A stretch of 50,922 nt of DNA from Bacteroidota bacterium (GTDB lineage Bacteria > Bacteroidota > Bacteroidia > Chitinophagales > Saprospiraceae), in the NCBI GenBank assembly GCA_017857395.1, contig JAFMDF010000028.1, forward strand, positions 1 to 50,922. The letters are read 5' to 3'. The translations under genes and the position numbers were made by a program. The notes beneath the pieces were generated by a model. It searched no databases, had not been told where the DNA came from, and worked only from the letters and a program-made list of their open reading frames with translations. The number at the start of each line of letters is the position of its first letter. Position 1 is the first letter of the stretch. Positions 1 through 9,085 of the stretch are shown here, one piece after another.

Positions 1-340
1 TTAACCAAAAGAAACTAATCTCAGCTCTTATGATAACTGCTTTCAGTTACCTGTTATATTTTGATTGAAAACACGGTGGTTTTCCTTAAGGGCATAGGTG
101 TTTTAGACTTCCTCTTGGCAATTGAAGTATTAAATATTTTAATGTTTGATATTTTTTTATATCTTTACATTCCAAATACAACTAACACATCATCACTTGC
201 AAAAAAGTGTTCAGTTTCCAAACTAATTGGATTACTAATTTATGGACACAGAAAACTACCGGAGCAGTAACTGTACCTATTTTAAGTCTAATTTTTAAAC
301 CATATTAATCTCATCCCCCCAAAGGAGGTTTATAGGCGAT
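1..340. other. gene-free left edge
   Basis: No convincing gene is seen. A 69-codon reading frame from a TTG at 61 to 270 has no recognisable motif, no partner gene and ordinary AT-rich composition, so I do not call it. A run CCCCCC followed by AAAGGAGG lies at 314-328 just before the structured region that starts near 355, and could belong to the same transcript. Confidence 0.5.
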
Positions 341-354
341 TAGTGGTTTGTGTT

Positions 355-490
355 TTTAAGGAATAACTTGTGGAGCGTATAGTAGATAGTGGTTCTTTAA
401 AGGAGAGCGACTATCTATTCTACACTCGTAGGATAGTTATTCTACAGCTTTTATGACTCTGGGTCTTACTAAAGAACCAGAGTCTTTTTT
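355..490 (+). ncRNA. candidate structured RNA with terminator
   Basis: Hand pairing gives an outer stem GAATAACT (361-368) with AGTTATTC (435-442), a large asymmetric internal loop, and an apical 10-bp stem (381-390 with 410-419, one G-U pair). A strong terminator hairpin follows at 455-490. The apical loop sequence TGGTTCTTTA (390-399) is perfectly complementary to TAAAGAACCA (470-479), the 3' half of the terminator, so a pseudoknot or an alternative anti-terminator pairing is possible. A long stem, a central bubble and a terminator is the general layout of 6S-type RNA, including the Bacteroidota 6S-Flavo class, but I see no sequence signature that proves this. No + strand gene follows for 5 kb, so a stand-alone small RNA is more likely than a leader. 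Confidence 0.45.
455..490 (+). terminator. strong intrinsic terminator
   Basis: The stem GACTCTGG (455-462) pairs with CCAGAGTC (477-484), with a further inner TCTT/AAGA pairing, and is followed directly by six T residues (485-490). It ends a + strand transcript that has no recognisable gene inside the window. Confidence 0.85.
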
Positions 491-1177
491 ATTCTTAGTA
501 ACGGATAAAAAATAAATTGGACATTTTGTATCTAATTCCCCACGGATTTATTAACCCCACGGATTATAATTTATTTTCCAGTGTTACATAGGACTACAAA
601 AAATAGATTTACTAATTTTTTTGCCCGCTATTTAATAACGCTAAATACTTATATATAAGCATTTGGTCTAAATAGTCAATACATTAATTAATGTTATAAT
701 TCTACGGCGACTTGATTAATAGTTATTATTTGAACCATTAATCTCTACCATAGAAATTGTATACACTCTTTCAAAAAGTATAAATGAGGCATAAAATTCA
801 CCTTTTATTTATACAATTTCTTTAGAGAAATAATAAATAACATTAATAAAATACGAATCATTCAAAATGTCAAGAATCGAATTTAGCCTGAATAGTTGTT
901 TAAATGTTAAACTGAGATTGGTGTAGTAATACTTACAAAGCAAGTATTGCTAGAATTTTAAGGTAAGATTAGTTTCTAAAATAAAAAAGAAATGAGATTT
1001 TAGTAAAAACTAGGAACAGCTTTTACTTGTATACTTTAAATCGGTAAGCGGAATATAGAAATGTTTATACTTAAAAATATTTAAAACTCATGGTCTTGAT
1101 ATACGTTTTAAATACAGTACAAATATATAATTTTTTATTATATGAAAAAATACCCTAAATATGGTATATTCTATTTT
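491..1177. other. gene-free AT-rich stretch
   Basis: I see no gene, RNA or clear repeat here. The stretch lies between the + strand terminator and the 3' end of the minus-strand glycosyltransferase gene. Confidence 0.5.
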
Positions 1178-1855
1178 TTAGACAAAATGTTTAATTAAAG
1201 TACCTACCATTTTTACACCATTAAAGAAATTCTGTCCTTTCTCTCTAGATTCTTTAGTGTATCTTACTTTGATAGGAACTTCCGCAAAAGAAGCCTTGTT
1301 CAGCTTGATTAGATTAATTATTTCTGTGCAAAATTCATAACCATTAAGGTTAATCTTAGATTTTTTAACAAATCGAGCATGCATCGCTTTAAATCCAGAT
1401 TGGCTATCTGTTACAAATAAACCTGTTAAAATTCCAGTAACCAAATTACCTACCTTATTAAAGAAAATCCTAACAAAAGGTACTTCATTGTCTTTGTTCA
1501 AAAATCGACTTCCTATAACTACATCTAACTTGTCATCTCTCATTTTTTGGACCAGTGCTCGTATGTCAGTTGGACAATGTTGGTCATCTCCGTCAATAGT
1601 TACTACGATTTTTGCCTTTTTCCTAACTGCATAATCCATACCTGTTTGCGTAGCAGCTCCCGCACCTAAACATACATAATGCGTCAATACCGTTGCTCCT
1701 AAAGTTGTAGCTACAGCTTTAGTATTATCACTGCTGCCATCGTTAACCACTATTATATTATGAAAACCTTCCTCTTGGACTTTGGAAATCACTTTTCCAA
1801 TTCTTGTACCTTCATCTTTGGCGGGAATAATTATGTAGACGTCATTTGTATTCAT
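1178..1855 (-). CDS. family 2 glycosyltransferase, DPM1/polyprenyl-phosphate type
   Basis: This 225-residue protein is a GT-A fold sugar transferase of family GT2. The N-terminal nucleotide-binding strand carries VVNDGSSDNT (residues 36-45), and the metal-binding acidic motif is DGDDQH (88-93). The spacing and the short length without C-terminal membrane segments resemble dolichol- or polyprenyl-phosphate mannosyl/glucosyltransferases (DPM1-like), which charge a lipid carrier with one sugar at the inner face of the membrane. The charged lipid would feed a GT-C membrane transferase, and a candidate for that is encoded just upstream on the same strand (2204-5365). GT2 genes of this type are often found near DUF2304 genes, as here (5787). 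The sugar and acceptor cannot be read from the sequence. It lies 348 bp downstream of its neighbour, so it may have its own promoter. Confidence 0.88.
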   Translation of the reverse strand: MNTNDVYIIIPAKDEGTRIGKVISKVQEEGFHNIIVVNDGSSDNTKAVATTLGATVLTHYVCLGAGAATQTGMDYAVRKKAKIVVTIDGDDQHCPTDIRALVQKMRDDKLDVVIGSRFLNKDNEVPFVRIFFNKVGNLVTGILTGLFVTDSQSGFKAMHARFVKKSKINLNGYEFCTEIINLIKLNKASFAEVPIKVRYTKESREKGQNFFNGVKMVGTLIKHFV

Positions 1856-1923
1856 GGGAAATAATCTAAATAATGTGTAATGGGGTTACTAATATAGAAT
1901 CTGAATATCCTTCTATAATTACA

Positions 1924-2078
1924 CTGAAAACTCAACAGGTTTTCAAAACGGGTAATTTTTTTCAAAATTGACCAAATTTAAATCAAAATAAAATTTAGAA
2001 ATTAAATTTCTAAATAAATTAAAAATCAGATTTTAATTTTATCAAAAATGAAAATTCAACAATCTGTTGCGTTTTCAG
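1924..2078. repeat. nested AT-rich inverted repeats
   Basis: CTGAAAACTCAACAGGTT (1924-1941) is an inverted copy, with two mismatches, of the segment at 2061-2078. Between them lies a second palindrome with 10-bp arms ATTTAGAAAT/ATTTCTAAAT. The whole 155 bp could form a long imperfect hairpin in the gap between the GT-C half gene and the GT2 gene. It may be a terminator/attenuator or a small degenerate element; no T-run marks a clear terminator. Confidence 0.45.
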
Positions 2079-2203
2079 AATTATATTATAAAAAAGTTAT
2101 TATTTGTAATGGGTATAAAGATTGCTAATATCTTAAATCGGAAAGAGGGGAGCTTACAGCAAAGATAAGTTTTTTTATTGGATAATAAATATAATTTTAA
2201 AAA

Positions 2204-3640
2204 TCATTTCAATTTATAGGCAATAAAAGTACCTTTATTAACTACTTGTCCACTTAAACCATATACTCTTTGTCCTTCTTCATTAAGCACGACCCTATCC
2301 GTACCAATTACCTCTAATCCTGTATTATTCACCAAAAAAATTCCCAAATCTCTTGCCTTTTTTCTTAAAGAAGCATCAGGTGTACGATCAATAGATGCCA
2401 CGTTTATATCCAATATAATGTATCCGTATCCATTTCGCTTCATTTCTGCAACTACATCTAATTTATTTGGAAACCGCTTAATGTATCTATCAAGATTCGT
2501 CAGTTGATTATCCTGAAAAACTCGTTCATTATTTCTTTCAATAAAATAATTGAAATAAGTGCCAATTCTATAAATCAAAGCATCTTTATCTCGATTGACT
2601 TCAGTCAACACAGGTCCATATTGAGGAAATAGAAACTCCATTAATCTAGATTTATCCATTCTACCCAAACCATACATTAACGGCCCATTATGAATAGCAC
2701 TTGTATTTAATTTCGATTGTTCATAGCCCGCACTAATTTCCGTTTGAGATAAAGGAAGCGGATAATTTGCAAACCGGTATGCAGTTGAACTAATAATCCA
2801 TACCATACTTATTGTCAAGAAAGTATACTTAAAAAATTTAGCTTGTGGATTTGTTTTTAGGGCACCTACCCCAATCAAAATCATTCCAAGTGGAAGCATA
2901 AATATTCCATACCAAGTCACCCCAGCCCCTAATAACAACCATAAGAAACTATACATTAAAAAAAAGTAACTAAGCACTTGTTTCCCCATAGAAGCATTTT
3001 TTAGCCTACTAGTCAACAAGAAAAAAGCTAACAAGAAAAAGAGAAAGGTTAGTGTATAAGTAATTGAGTCTCCTTCTCCAGAAAACACTTCGATTATATT
3101 AGTATGAATTGATTGGTAAATTTCATTTGCTAATTTAGTAATTTGTAATTTCAAATAAACCAGTGGTGCTTCTATAAAGGTGACTTGACTAAGCTCAATT
3201 GAAACCGTTGTTTTAACCTGATCAACTGTAATTATTTTATTTGAACGATAACCTGTAGGTATACTAATAATTAGAAAAAGTATCATTAATAACGCTATCA
3301 GTCCTTTTAGTAATTTATTTTTTAAGCCAATTAATAAAAGAATAGGCAAAAACAATAAAAAAAAGAAGCCTATATCAATAAATGGACCAGCTATATTGGT
3401 ATTCATTATTATATCGTAAGGTAAAGAAATATATTTTGGTAATACTTCTTCATATCCTATATAACGATGTAATTCTTCTCTAACATCAGAAGAAATATAT
3501 ATTTCTTCTTTTATGCTAGTCTCCTTATTACTTAAGGTATCGCTTTGAAATGCATGTGCAACTATACCATTAAATAAACATATCCCAAAGAGGAATAGGC
3601 TAAGTAATTTTTTATAGTTAACAGTATTAATAATTTTCAT
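2204..3640 (-). CDS. C-terminal half of a GT-C-like membrane glycosyltransferase
   Basis: 478 residues. A signal-peptide-like segment covers residues 9-30. It is followed by a polar stretch (31-80), about six membrane helices (near 88-106, 112-128, 193-209, 222-240, 244-261, 272-288) and a soluble C-terminal region of about 190 residues. That soluble region, with YGYIILDINVASIDRTPD (405-422), and the stretch RYIGYEEVLPKYISLPYDII (59-78) resemble the second half of large membrane glycosyltransferases of the GT-C superfamily, as I recall such proteins. The catalytic first half would then be the adjacent upstream gene (3734-5365). The 93-bp gap between them is not an open continuation, and this protein starts with its own export signal, so I read it as a stable gene split rather than a recent frameshift. 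A surface-polymer role is inferred from context. The family assignment is by style and is not certain. Confidence 0.6.
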   Translation of the reverse strand: MKIINTVNYKKLLSLFLFGICLFNGIVAHAFQSDTLSNKETSIKEEIYISSDVREELHRYIGYEEVLPKYISLPYDIIMNTNIAGPFIDIGFFFLLFLPILLLIGLKNKLLKGLIALLMILFLIISIPTGYRSNKIITVDQVKTTVSIELSQVTFIEAPLVYLKLQITKLANEIYQSIHTNIIEVFSGEGDSITYTLTFLFFLLAFFLLTSRLKNASMGKQVLSYFFLMYSFLWLLLGAGVTWYGIFMLPLGMILIGVGALKTNPQAKFFKYTFLTISMVWIISSTAYRFANYPLPLSQTEISAGYEQSKLNTSAIHNGPLMYGLGRMDKSRLMEFLFPQYGPVLTEVNRDKDALIYRIGTYFNYFIERNNERVFQDNQLTNLDRYIKRFPNKLDVVAEMKRNGYGYIILDINVASIDRTPDASLRKKARDLGIFLVNNTGLEVIGTDRVVLNEEGQRVYGLSGQVVNKGTFIAYKLK

Positions 3641-3733
3641 TGTATTAAATTATTTCACAAGGCAATTTTTCTTGAGTCTCTAATAGAACGCCTTTAATTG
3701 ATTACAGTTAATTAATAGGTATACCCCTACTAG

Positions 3734-5365
3734 TTATCTCTTTCCAGTTATTGTTTCAACAGACAATTTTCCTGTCTCGTGGTAATTTTTTATTGGCCAA
3801 GGAGCATAAACTAAAGCAATAAAGGCTATATAAATGACTGCAATGCTCACCAAACTAATAAACTGTTCCTTTCTCTTATACCAAACATATCCCAGACTTA
3901 TGAGCCCTAAAAGCAACATCACCCATTGTAAGTTAGCTACACCAAAATGATAAGCTCTGAGAGAAGTATCTAATTCTCCTATTAAAACAATAAAAATGGT
4001 CAGTGCAAAATTGGCTACAAAACCAATGGTACCTCCCTTTACAAAAGAAAAAATAGTTAAAGTAGCAAATATAAAAAGTAAAGTCGTCAATTTTATTCCT
4101 AGAGCCAAACCAGTTAGTATACCAAGGACTATAATTAGTTGATTAGATTCTGAAAATCTAGCTGCTAAAAAACCTTCCTTTTTTGTAATGATTTCCGATT
4201 GCAAGGATTTCGTCTTAGACTTATCTTTAACAATCTTTTTCTTCTTTTTAGATGCAGGGATTATTTTTTTAACAAACGCATCTTCATTCTCTATAGATAA
4301 CCATCTAATTAACACTAAAAAGGCAGTCGATAAAATAAAGAGTAGGCCTAAATCTATTTTAGCATCTCTAAATGATTGGTAATTAATTAAGGGTAAGCTA
4401 TAGAATAGTAACACAATTAATAGCGAAAAATTTACCGCTAACCATTTCCGAGTAATCTCATAAATAGCAAATAAACTTAGGACACCTCCTCCCGCAGATA
4501 AGGCTATTGACATCTCTACTTGATTAAAAGCAGTTTGTCCACTTGCCATAAAGATAGACCAATAGTAAGGAGAAAATCCATCAATTAGACCTCCTTGCTG
4601 GCTAATTAAATTTGGCACATTTAAATAAAGTGCCAGTGCATCAAATCCAAAAGGAAAGGGTCTTACGTTTGCCAAGACGTTTAAACTAATAAATATCAAT
4701 ATGACAAAAAAGCTAACAAATCCGATTATGTTTAGTCCTTTTGGGGCAATAAGCGGCTTAAAAAGCGTAGCTTTAATAAATGCTATAGTTGTTTTCCACC
4801 TTATAGCTAAAATAATTACTAAAAAAGGAAGAATCACATACATTTTAAATAAACCGAGCGCTGCAATAATTGTAAAAAACAAACAATACAGCGCCATGCC
4901 GACGCCTAATTTCACAATACGTTCCACGCTTGATTTAAAAGAAATATCAAAAAAAGTATTTATAATTAAATCCCCTAAGGCATAATTTACCGCTATCATA
5001 AAATAACAAGCTAGTAAGATATAACTCATTTTACCTAAATAAGTGAGCCCGCTTAAAAAGTCCAGCGTTTCCTGGCTCACTTTAGCATAATGTGTCCAAA
5101 GAATAACGCCACTAATCAGTATAAATAATAAGTATATGCCTATGCCATTAGTTAAATAGTTTAAGAATTTATCTAATTTTTCTCCATTAATGGCCCAATA
5201 AATTGCTCCACCAATAATGGACAATATTAACATGGTGTCAAAATATTGGAAATATTCCAAGGAAACAGAATAATTAGGATGGTAATACCAATAATCAATA
5301 AAAATAAAAGCCGCCCAGAGTAGGCAGAAACCAATAGTTAATATTTTATCTAAACGAGCAATCAT
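3734..5365 (-). CDS. N-terminal half of a GT-C-like membrane glycosyltransferase
   Basis: 543 residues with roughly twelve hydrophobic helices. After the fifth or sixth helix comes FGFDALALYLNVP (239-251), in the position where GT-C enzymes keep a catalytic aspartate in their first large periplasmic loop. A lysine-rich cytoplasmic insert follows at 362-397. The protein stops just after APWPIKNYHETGK (521-533); a PW-IKN-TG motif of this kind sits at the start of a later periplasmic loop in related single-chain enzymes. The missing second half is plausibly the next gene downstream (2204-3640). Such enzymes move a sugar from a polyprenyl-phosphate donor, which the nearby GT2 protein could make. 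The gene is divergent from the DUF2304/GT4 operon, with 421 bp between them. The substrate is unknown. Confidence 0.6.
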   Translation of the reverse strand: MIARLDKILTIGFCLLWAAFIFIDYWYYHPNYSVSLEYFQYFDTMLILSIIGGAIYWAINGEKLDKFLNYLTNGIGIYLLFILISGVILWTHYAKVSQETLDFLSGLTYLGKMSYILLACYFMIAVNYALGDLIINTFFDISFKSSVERIVKLGVGMALYCLFFTIIAALGLFKMYVILPFLVIILAIRWKTTIAFIKATLFKPLIAPKGLNIIGFVSFFVILIFISLNVLANVRPFPFGFDALALYLNVPNLISQQGGLIDGFSPYYWSIFMASGQTAFNQVEMSIALSAGGGVLSLFAIYEITRKWLAVNFSLLIVLLFYSLPLINYQSFRDAKIDLGLLFILSTAFLVLIRWLSIENEDAFVKKIIPASKKKKKIVKDKSKTKSLQSEIITKKEGFLAARFSESNQLIIVLGILTGLALGIKLTTLLFIFATLTIFSFVKGGTIGFVANFALTIFIVLIGELDTSLRAYHFGVANLQWVMLLLGLISLGYVWYKRKEQFISLVSIAVIYIAFIALVYAPWPIKNYHETGKLSVETITGKR

Positions 5366-5786
5366 TTATCTTAAAATTTTGGGAATTATCTTGAATAAAA
5401 TTGGTCATAGAATACAGCACTAAATTATTCTAGCGCTTCAACAAAAGTATTGTTTTGTTGGCAAATCATAGCTTATTAGCGCTATTTTATCGTTTTTTTC
5501 ACAAAAAACTCATAAATGTGAATACTTACAGTTTCTCAAACGTGGACTATCTCTAAAAGGTTAACAAATCAAATAATAATTTCTTGATGGTAAAGCAAAA
5601 ATAAAATGCACTCTTTTAGAAAGCTCATTTAATTTTCCTTCCATATCAATTTTTAACCTTTTTTATTCCTGTATTAAGCATCTAATTCCCTAAAAACAAG
5701 TACAAATAAATAGTTACTCTTCTTTCAGTAAGGCTTAAAATTAAGGAGCTAATTTTTTTTTATAACGGGAAGAACTTAGAACACAT
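5366..5786. promoter_or_regulatory. divergent intergenic region with hairpin
   Basis: This 421-bp gap separates the minus-strand GT-C gene from the + strand DUF2304 operon and should hold both promoters. A perfect 8-bp inverted repeat CAACAAAA/TTTTGTTG (5439-5446, 5453-5460) lies near the minus-strand gene. I could not find a convincing Bacteroidota promoter pair (TTTG and TAnnTTTG) on either strand. Confidence 0.35.
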
Positions 5787-6347
5787 ATGAAATTAGAATT
5801 ATATCAATGGCTTGTGCCAGCATTAGCCATATTTTATATCATTCGGACAGTACGGCAATATACGTCAGGTAAGTACAGTCCAAGAAATACAATCATTTGG
5901 ATTTCTTTTTGGGTTGCTATTGCTTTGTTAGCGGTTATGCCTAATAAAATTGCAAATTCTTTGGCAGAAGGTTTAGGGTTTCAAGATCGTCCCAATGCCA
6001 TTATTTTTGTAGCATTAGGTTCCTTATTTTTAATGGTTTTCTACCTATCCGCCGCACTTAATAGAGTAGAAAATCAATTAACTGATTTAGTAAGACAATT
6101 GGCATTAAGTCAAGCACTTCTACCGTTAACAATCGAGGAAACAGAAACCAATACAAAATCATCGAGGGCATCTATATCAAAAGTAAAGAATGAAGATTCA
6201 TTTGAAAAAAAAAATGATGCTGCGCATATAATCGAAAACATAGAAGAGTTAGAAAATATTGTAAATAAATTAGTAGACAGCACTTCTGAGCGTTCAGAAA
6301 GTATTCCAAACGAAGGAAAAACACCTAAAAGTAAGTCTAAAAAATGA
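5787..6347 (+). CDS. DUF2304 family membrane protein
   Basis: 186 residues with three hydrophobic helices (about 5-21, 35-53 and 68-90), the layout of DUF2304 proteins. These are small membrane proteins of unknown function that commonly accompany glycosyltransferases in surface-polymer loci. After the third helix a short coiled-coil-like region (RVENQLTDLVRQLALSQ, 93-109) leads into an acidic and serine/lysine-rich tail of about 70 residues. That tail makes the protein longer than the roughly 110-120 residues I regard as usual. The stop codon overlaps the start of the next gene (ATGA), so the two are translationally coupled. The start codon is the first ATG after a long non-coding stretch. 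Confidence 0.75.
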   Translation: MKLELYQWLVPALAIFYIIRTVRQYTSGKYSPRNTIIWISFWVAIALLAVMPNKIANSLAEGLGFQDRPNAIIFVALGSLFLMVFYLSAALNRVENQLTDLVRQLALSQALLPLTIEETETNTKSSRASISKVKNEDSFEKKNDAAHIIENIEELENIVNKLVDSTSERSESIPNEGKTPKSKSKK

Positions 6348-7453
6348 GGTTAGTTTATGTACTAGAATATTATTATCCTAATATTGGTGGTGTAGAAACA
6401 TTATTCAAAAGCCTCATTGAATCCTTAGCTCAAGAAGGTCATGAAATAACTATTATTACTTCTCAAGTTAATTCGAATTCTCCTCTAAAAGAAAAACAAG
6501 GCAATATTCAAATTACTCGTATGCCTTTCAATAATCGCTATTTATTTACTTTTCTCGGTTTTTTTTATATACTTCCTTATATAAAAAATAGCCAAATAGT
6601 ACATACAACCTCTTATAATGCGGCCATTCCTGCATTTTTTGCAGCTAAGCTCTTCCGTAAAAAAGTAATCATCACTTTTCACGAAGTATGGGCTGATTTG
6701 TGGTATCGGTTACCTTATATGGGTAAAATAGGTAAAACCATTCATTATTTATTTGAGCAATTATTATTAAAATTACCATTTCATCATTTCATTGGCGTTT
6801 CTGAAAGTACCACTAATAATTTAATTAAAGCTGGCATTAAAAAAGAAAAGGTTTCTACTATTTATAATGGAATTGATTACAGCGATTTCCAATTAGAAAC
6901 TACTGCGAAGGTTATTAAAAACAATAAATTTACTTATACCTATTTTGGTCGACTAGGTATATCAAAAGGATTGGATTTATTAATGGAAGCAATTCCTTTT
7001 ATCAAAGAAAAACATCCAGAAAGTCAACTGCAATTAATTATCCCTAAAGTCCCCCTTGATTTCCTAAACAAAGTATCAGCCTTTATTACAGAAAATAAAT
7101 TAGAAGACTATATAATTTTAAAGCATCATCTTTCTTTTGAAGTCTTAAAAAAAAGCATCGCTGCTTCAGATTGCGTAATCATTCCTTCCTATAGCGAAGG
7201 GTTTTGTTTTGCCGCAGTAGAAACAATCGCTTTGGGAACACCGCTCATTTCCTCCGACCAAACAGCATTGAGAGAAGTTGTTTCCCGTCAATTTATCAAA
7301 ATGAAAGATTTCTCTGTAGCAGCTTTAGTAGACGCTATGGATAAAGCTAAAAAAGGAGAATGGTCAAGAAGTCCAATGAAAAAGTTTGAATTAAGCGACA
7401 CTATTGAACAATATAAAAAACTGTATCATCGGATACTGAGGAATGAGCTTTAA
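6344..7453 (+). CDS. family 4 glycosyltransferase
   Basis: 369 residues, two Rossmann-like halves (GT-B fold). The N-terminal glycine motif is IGGVETLFKSLIESL (14-28). The C-terminal donor-site motif with two spaced glutamates, EGFCFAAVE, lies near residues 284-292, followed by ALGTPLISSD. This is typical of GT4 retaining transferases such as phosphatidyl-inositol or O-antigen mannosyltransferases, which use a nucleotide sugar at the cytoplasmic face. It overlaps the DUF2304 gene by four bases and is followed 14 bp later by another GT4 gene, so the three form one operon for a surface glycan. The exact sugar and linkage cannot be told. Confidence 0.88.
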   Translation: MRLVYVLEYYYPNIGGVETLFKSLIESLAQEGHEITIITSQVNSNSPLKEKQGNIQITRMPFNNRYLFTFLGFFYILPYIKNSQIVHTTSYNAAIPAFFAAKLFRKKVIITFHEVWADLWYRLPYMGKIGKTIHYLFEQLLLKLPFHHFIGVSESTTNNLIKAGIKKEKVSTIYNGIDYSDFQLETTAKVIKNNKFTYTYFGRLGISKGLDLLMEAIPFIKEKHPESQLQLIIPKVPLDFLNKVSAFITENKLEDYIILKHHLSFEVLKKSIAASDCVIIPSYSEGFCFAAVETIALGTPLISSDQTALREVVSRQFIKMKDFSVAALVDAMDKAKKGEWSRSPMKKFELSDTIEQYKKLYHRILRNEL

Positions 7454-7467
7454 ATAATTTTACCTCT

Positions 7468-8574
7468 ATGAAAATTGCCATTATAGCAGATGCATTAGAT
7501 TATCAATATGCTGGTATCTATTATTATACAAAAGAATTAATTAATGCTTTAGCCAAGGTTGATAAAAAAAATGAATATTGGATAGTACGATCAAAATCAG
7601 AAGGAGATATTAGTGAACAAGTCAAAGAATTAATTATACCTACTAAAAAATTTCCTGGTGCAGGAGCTTATCGACTTTTTGTTAGTATTCCAAGAATATT
7701 AACTAGAAAAAAGATTGATATAGTGATAGAACCTCGTCATTTCGGTCCATTTAATTTGCCCAAAAGAATAAAAAGAGTCACCGTAATTCACGATTTATCT
7801 CCACTCCACTTTCCAGAATGGCATCAATTTGTTAGTAGAAAACTACAACAACTTTTTCTACCTTCAATTCTAAAAAAAGCAGATTATATTATTACAAATT
7901 CGGATTTTACTGCCAATGACGTTATCACTCATTTTCCATTTACGGCAAATAAAACAAAAGGTATTTTATTAGGTAAAGAGAATTTTTTCCGACCACAATC
8001 CAATCCTAATGTTTTAAAGAAACATAATATTTCAGCCCCTTACCTTTTACATACAGGTACTATAGAACCTAGAAAAAATTTAATTTTTCTAGTTAAAGCT
8101 TTTGAAGCCTTAAAACAACAAACAAAGCATCCGCTACAATTAGTATTAGTGGGTAAATTAGGCTGGAAACATGCCCCTATACTTGAAGCCATTACTAATT
8201 CTCCGTTTAAAGCCGATATAAAATTATTGGGCTATGTTGATCGAGCAGAATTGCCTGTATTGTATACTGCTGCCACTGCATTTGTCTATCCTTCGCATTT
8301 TGAAGGATTTGGGCTTCCCCTTTTAGAAGCGATGTCTTGTGGAACGCCAACTATTGTTGCTAATAGATCAAGCCTCCCAGAAATTATGGGTTCAGCCGGC
8401 CTACTTTTCCCGCCTAATAATCAAATTATTCTAAATCAAAAAATCAATCAATTACTGATTGACAAATCACTAAGACAATCCCTTTCTGAAAAATCCTTAG
8501 CAAGAGCTGCTAAGTTTAATTGGGAAAAAACAGCTACGGAAACCTTGAAAATTTTTGAAGCATTAATCAGGTAA
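7468..8574 (+). CDS. family 4 glycosyltransferase
   Basis: 368 residues, GT-B fold. The N-terminal start MKIAIIADALDYQYAGIYYY shows the glycine/aromatic loop. The inter-domain strand TVIHDLSPLHFPEW is characteristic of WbaZ/MtfB-like mannosyltransferases. The C-terminal half has LHTGTIEPRKNL and the donor motif FEGFGLPLLEAMSCGTP (near 278-294) with its two catalytic-site glutamates. It is the last gene of the DUF2304-GT4-GT4 operon, 14 bp after its neighbour, and faces the convergent giant-protein genes across a 984-bp repeat region. It probably adds a sugar to a lipid-linked oligosaccharide; donor and acceptor are not visible from sequence. Confidence 0.88.
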   Translation: MKIAIIADALDYQYAGIYYYTKELINALAKVDKKNEYWIVRSKSEGDISEQVKELIIPTKKFPGAGAYRLFVSIPRILTRKKIDIVIEPRHFGPFNLPKRIKRVTVIHDLSPLHFPEWHQFVSRKLQQLFLPSILKKADYIITNSDFTANDVITHFPFTANKTKGILLGKENFFRPQSNPNVLKKHNISAPYLLHTGTIEPRKNLIFLVKAFEALKQQTKHPLQLVLVGKLGWKHAPILEAITNSPFKADIKLLGYVDRAELPVLYTAATAFVYPSHFEGFGLPLLEAMSCGTPTIVANRSSLPEIMGSAGLLFPPNNQIILNQKINQLLIDKSLRQSLSEKSLARAAKFNWEKTATETLKIFEALIR

Positions 8575-8626
8575 AAAGGTATCATCTCCCCACCCTGTAA
8601 ATGCTACAAAATATTAAAGCCCCTCG

Positions 8627-8755
8627 CCCGCTTTGCGGTTCACTCGATTCGATATTCTCTCCCTTCCAACAGTCAGTTTATAATGTTTAATATTGCCATA
8701 ATACCCTTCCCCTCCCGCTTCGCGGTTCACTCGCTTGAATGTCCACTGGACATTC
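8627..8755. repeat. GC-rich palindromic repeat pair
   Basis: CCCGCTTTGCGGTTCACTCG (8627-8646) recurs with one change at 8714-8733. Each has a small CCGC/GCGG hairpin, and the change lies in the loop, so the stem is kept. Immediately after the second copy lies a perfect palindrome GAATGTCCA-C-TGGACATTC (8737-8755), then a CCCTTCGGG hairpin. The style recalls REP-type extragenic palindromes. It is downstream of the + strand GT4 gene. Confidence 0.6.
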
Positions 8756-8797
8756 ACCCTTCGGGAGCGCTCACTCATCCTATAAAAAAAGTAGCCC

Positions 8798-9085
8798 CTC
8801 CTCACCGAAGTGAAGAGAAGCCGTCCCAAAAACCGATTTAAGTATACTCTTTGTAATTAAATTCCGTTAAATGTTTTGTATAAGTTTCTTAAAAGTCGCT
8901 CCTCCTCACCGAAGTGAAGAGAAGCCATCCCAAAAACCGATTTAAGTATATTCTTTGTGATTAAATTCCGTTAAATGTTTTGTATAAAGTTCTTAAAAGT
9001 CGCTCCTCCTCACCGGAGTGAGGAGAAGCCATCCCAAAAACCGATTTAAGTATATTCTTCGTGATTAAATTCCGTTAAATGTACA
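8798..9085 (-). repeat. three tandem 104-bp copies, each with a terminator-like hairpin
   Basis: Units begin at 8798, 8902 and 9006, a constant 104-bp period, and differ by only a few bases; the third is cut short near 9085. In minus-strand sense each unit reads ATCGGTTTTTGGGATGGC, then a hairpin CTTCTCTTCAC-TTCG-GTGAGGAGGAG. In the third copy a T-to-C change turns a G-U pair into G-C and the loop becomes TCCG, so the stem is maintained. A fourth diverged copy forms the terminator at 9167-9205. The array lies downstream of the minus-strand gene ending at 9559. It is not a CRISPR array: the units are contiguous, without spacers. Confidence 0.8.

Noticed and set aside
61-270. 69-codon + strand reading frame from a TTG
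   Set aside because: No motif, no start-site support and no partner; composition like surrounding non-coding DNA.
314-330. AAAGGAGG as a 16S rRNA 3' end or ribosome-binding site
   Set aside because: Surrounding sequence does not match rRNA on either strand, and no gene starts at a suitable distance.
8614-8829. 71-codon minus-strand reading frame
   Set aside because: It runs through the GC-rich palindromic repeats and the first 104-bp unit; the repeated RVNRxAG stretches simply translate the DNA repeat.
8798-9085. CRISPR-like regular repeat
   Set aside because: The 104-bp units are contiguous and near-identical throughout, with no unique spacers and no cas genes.
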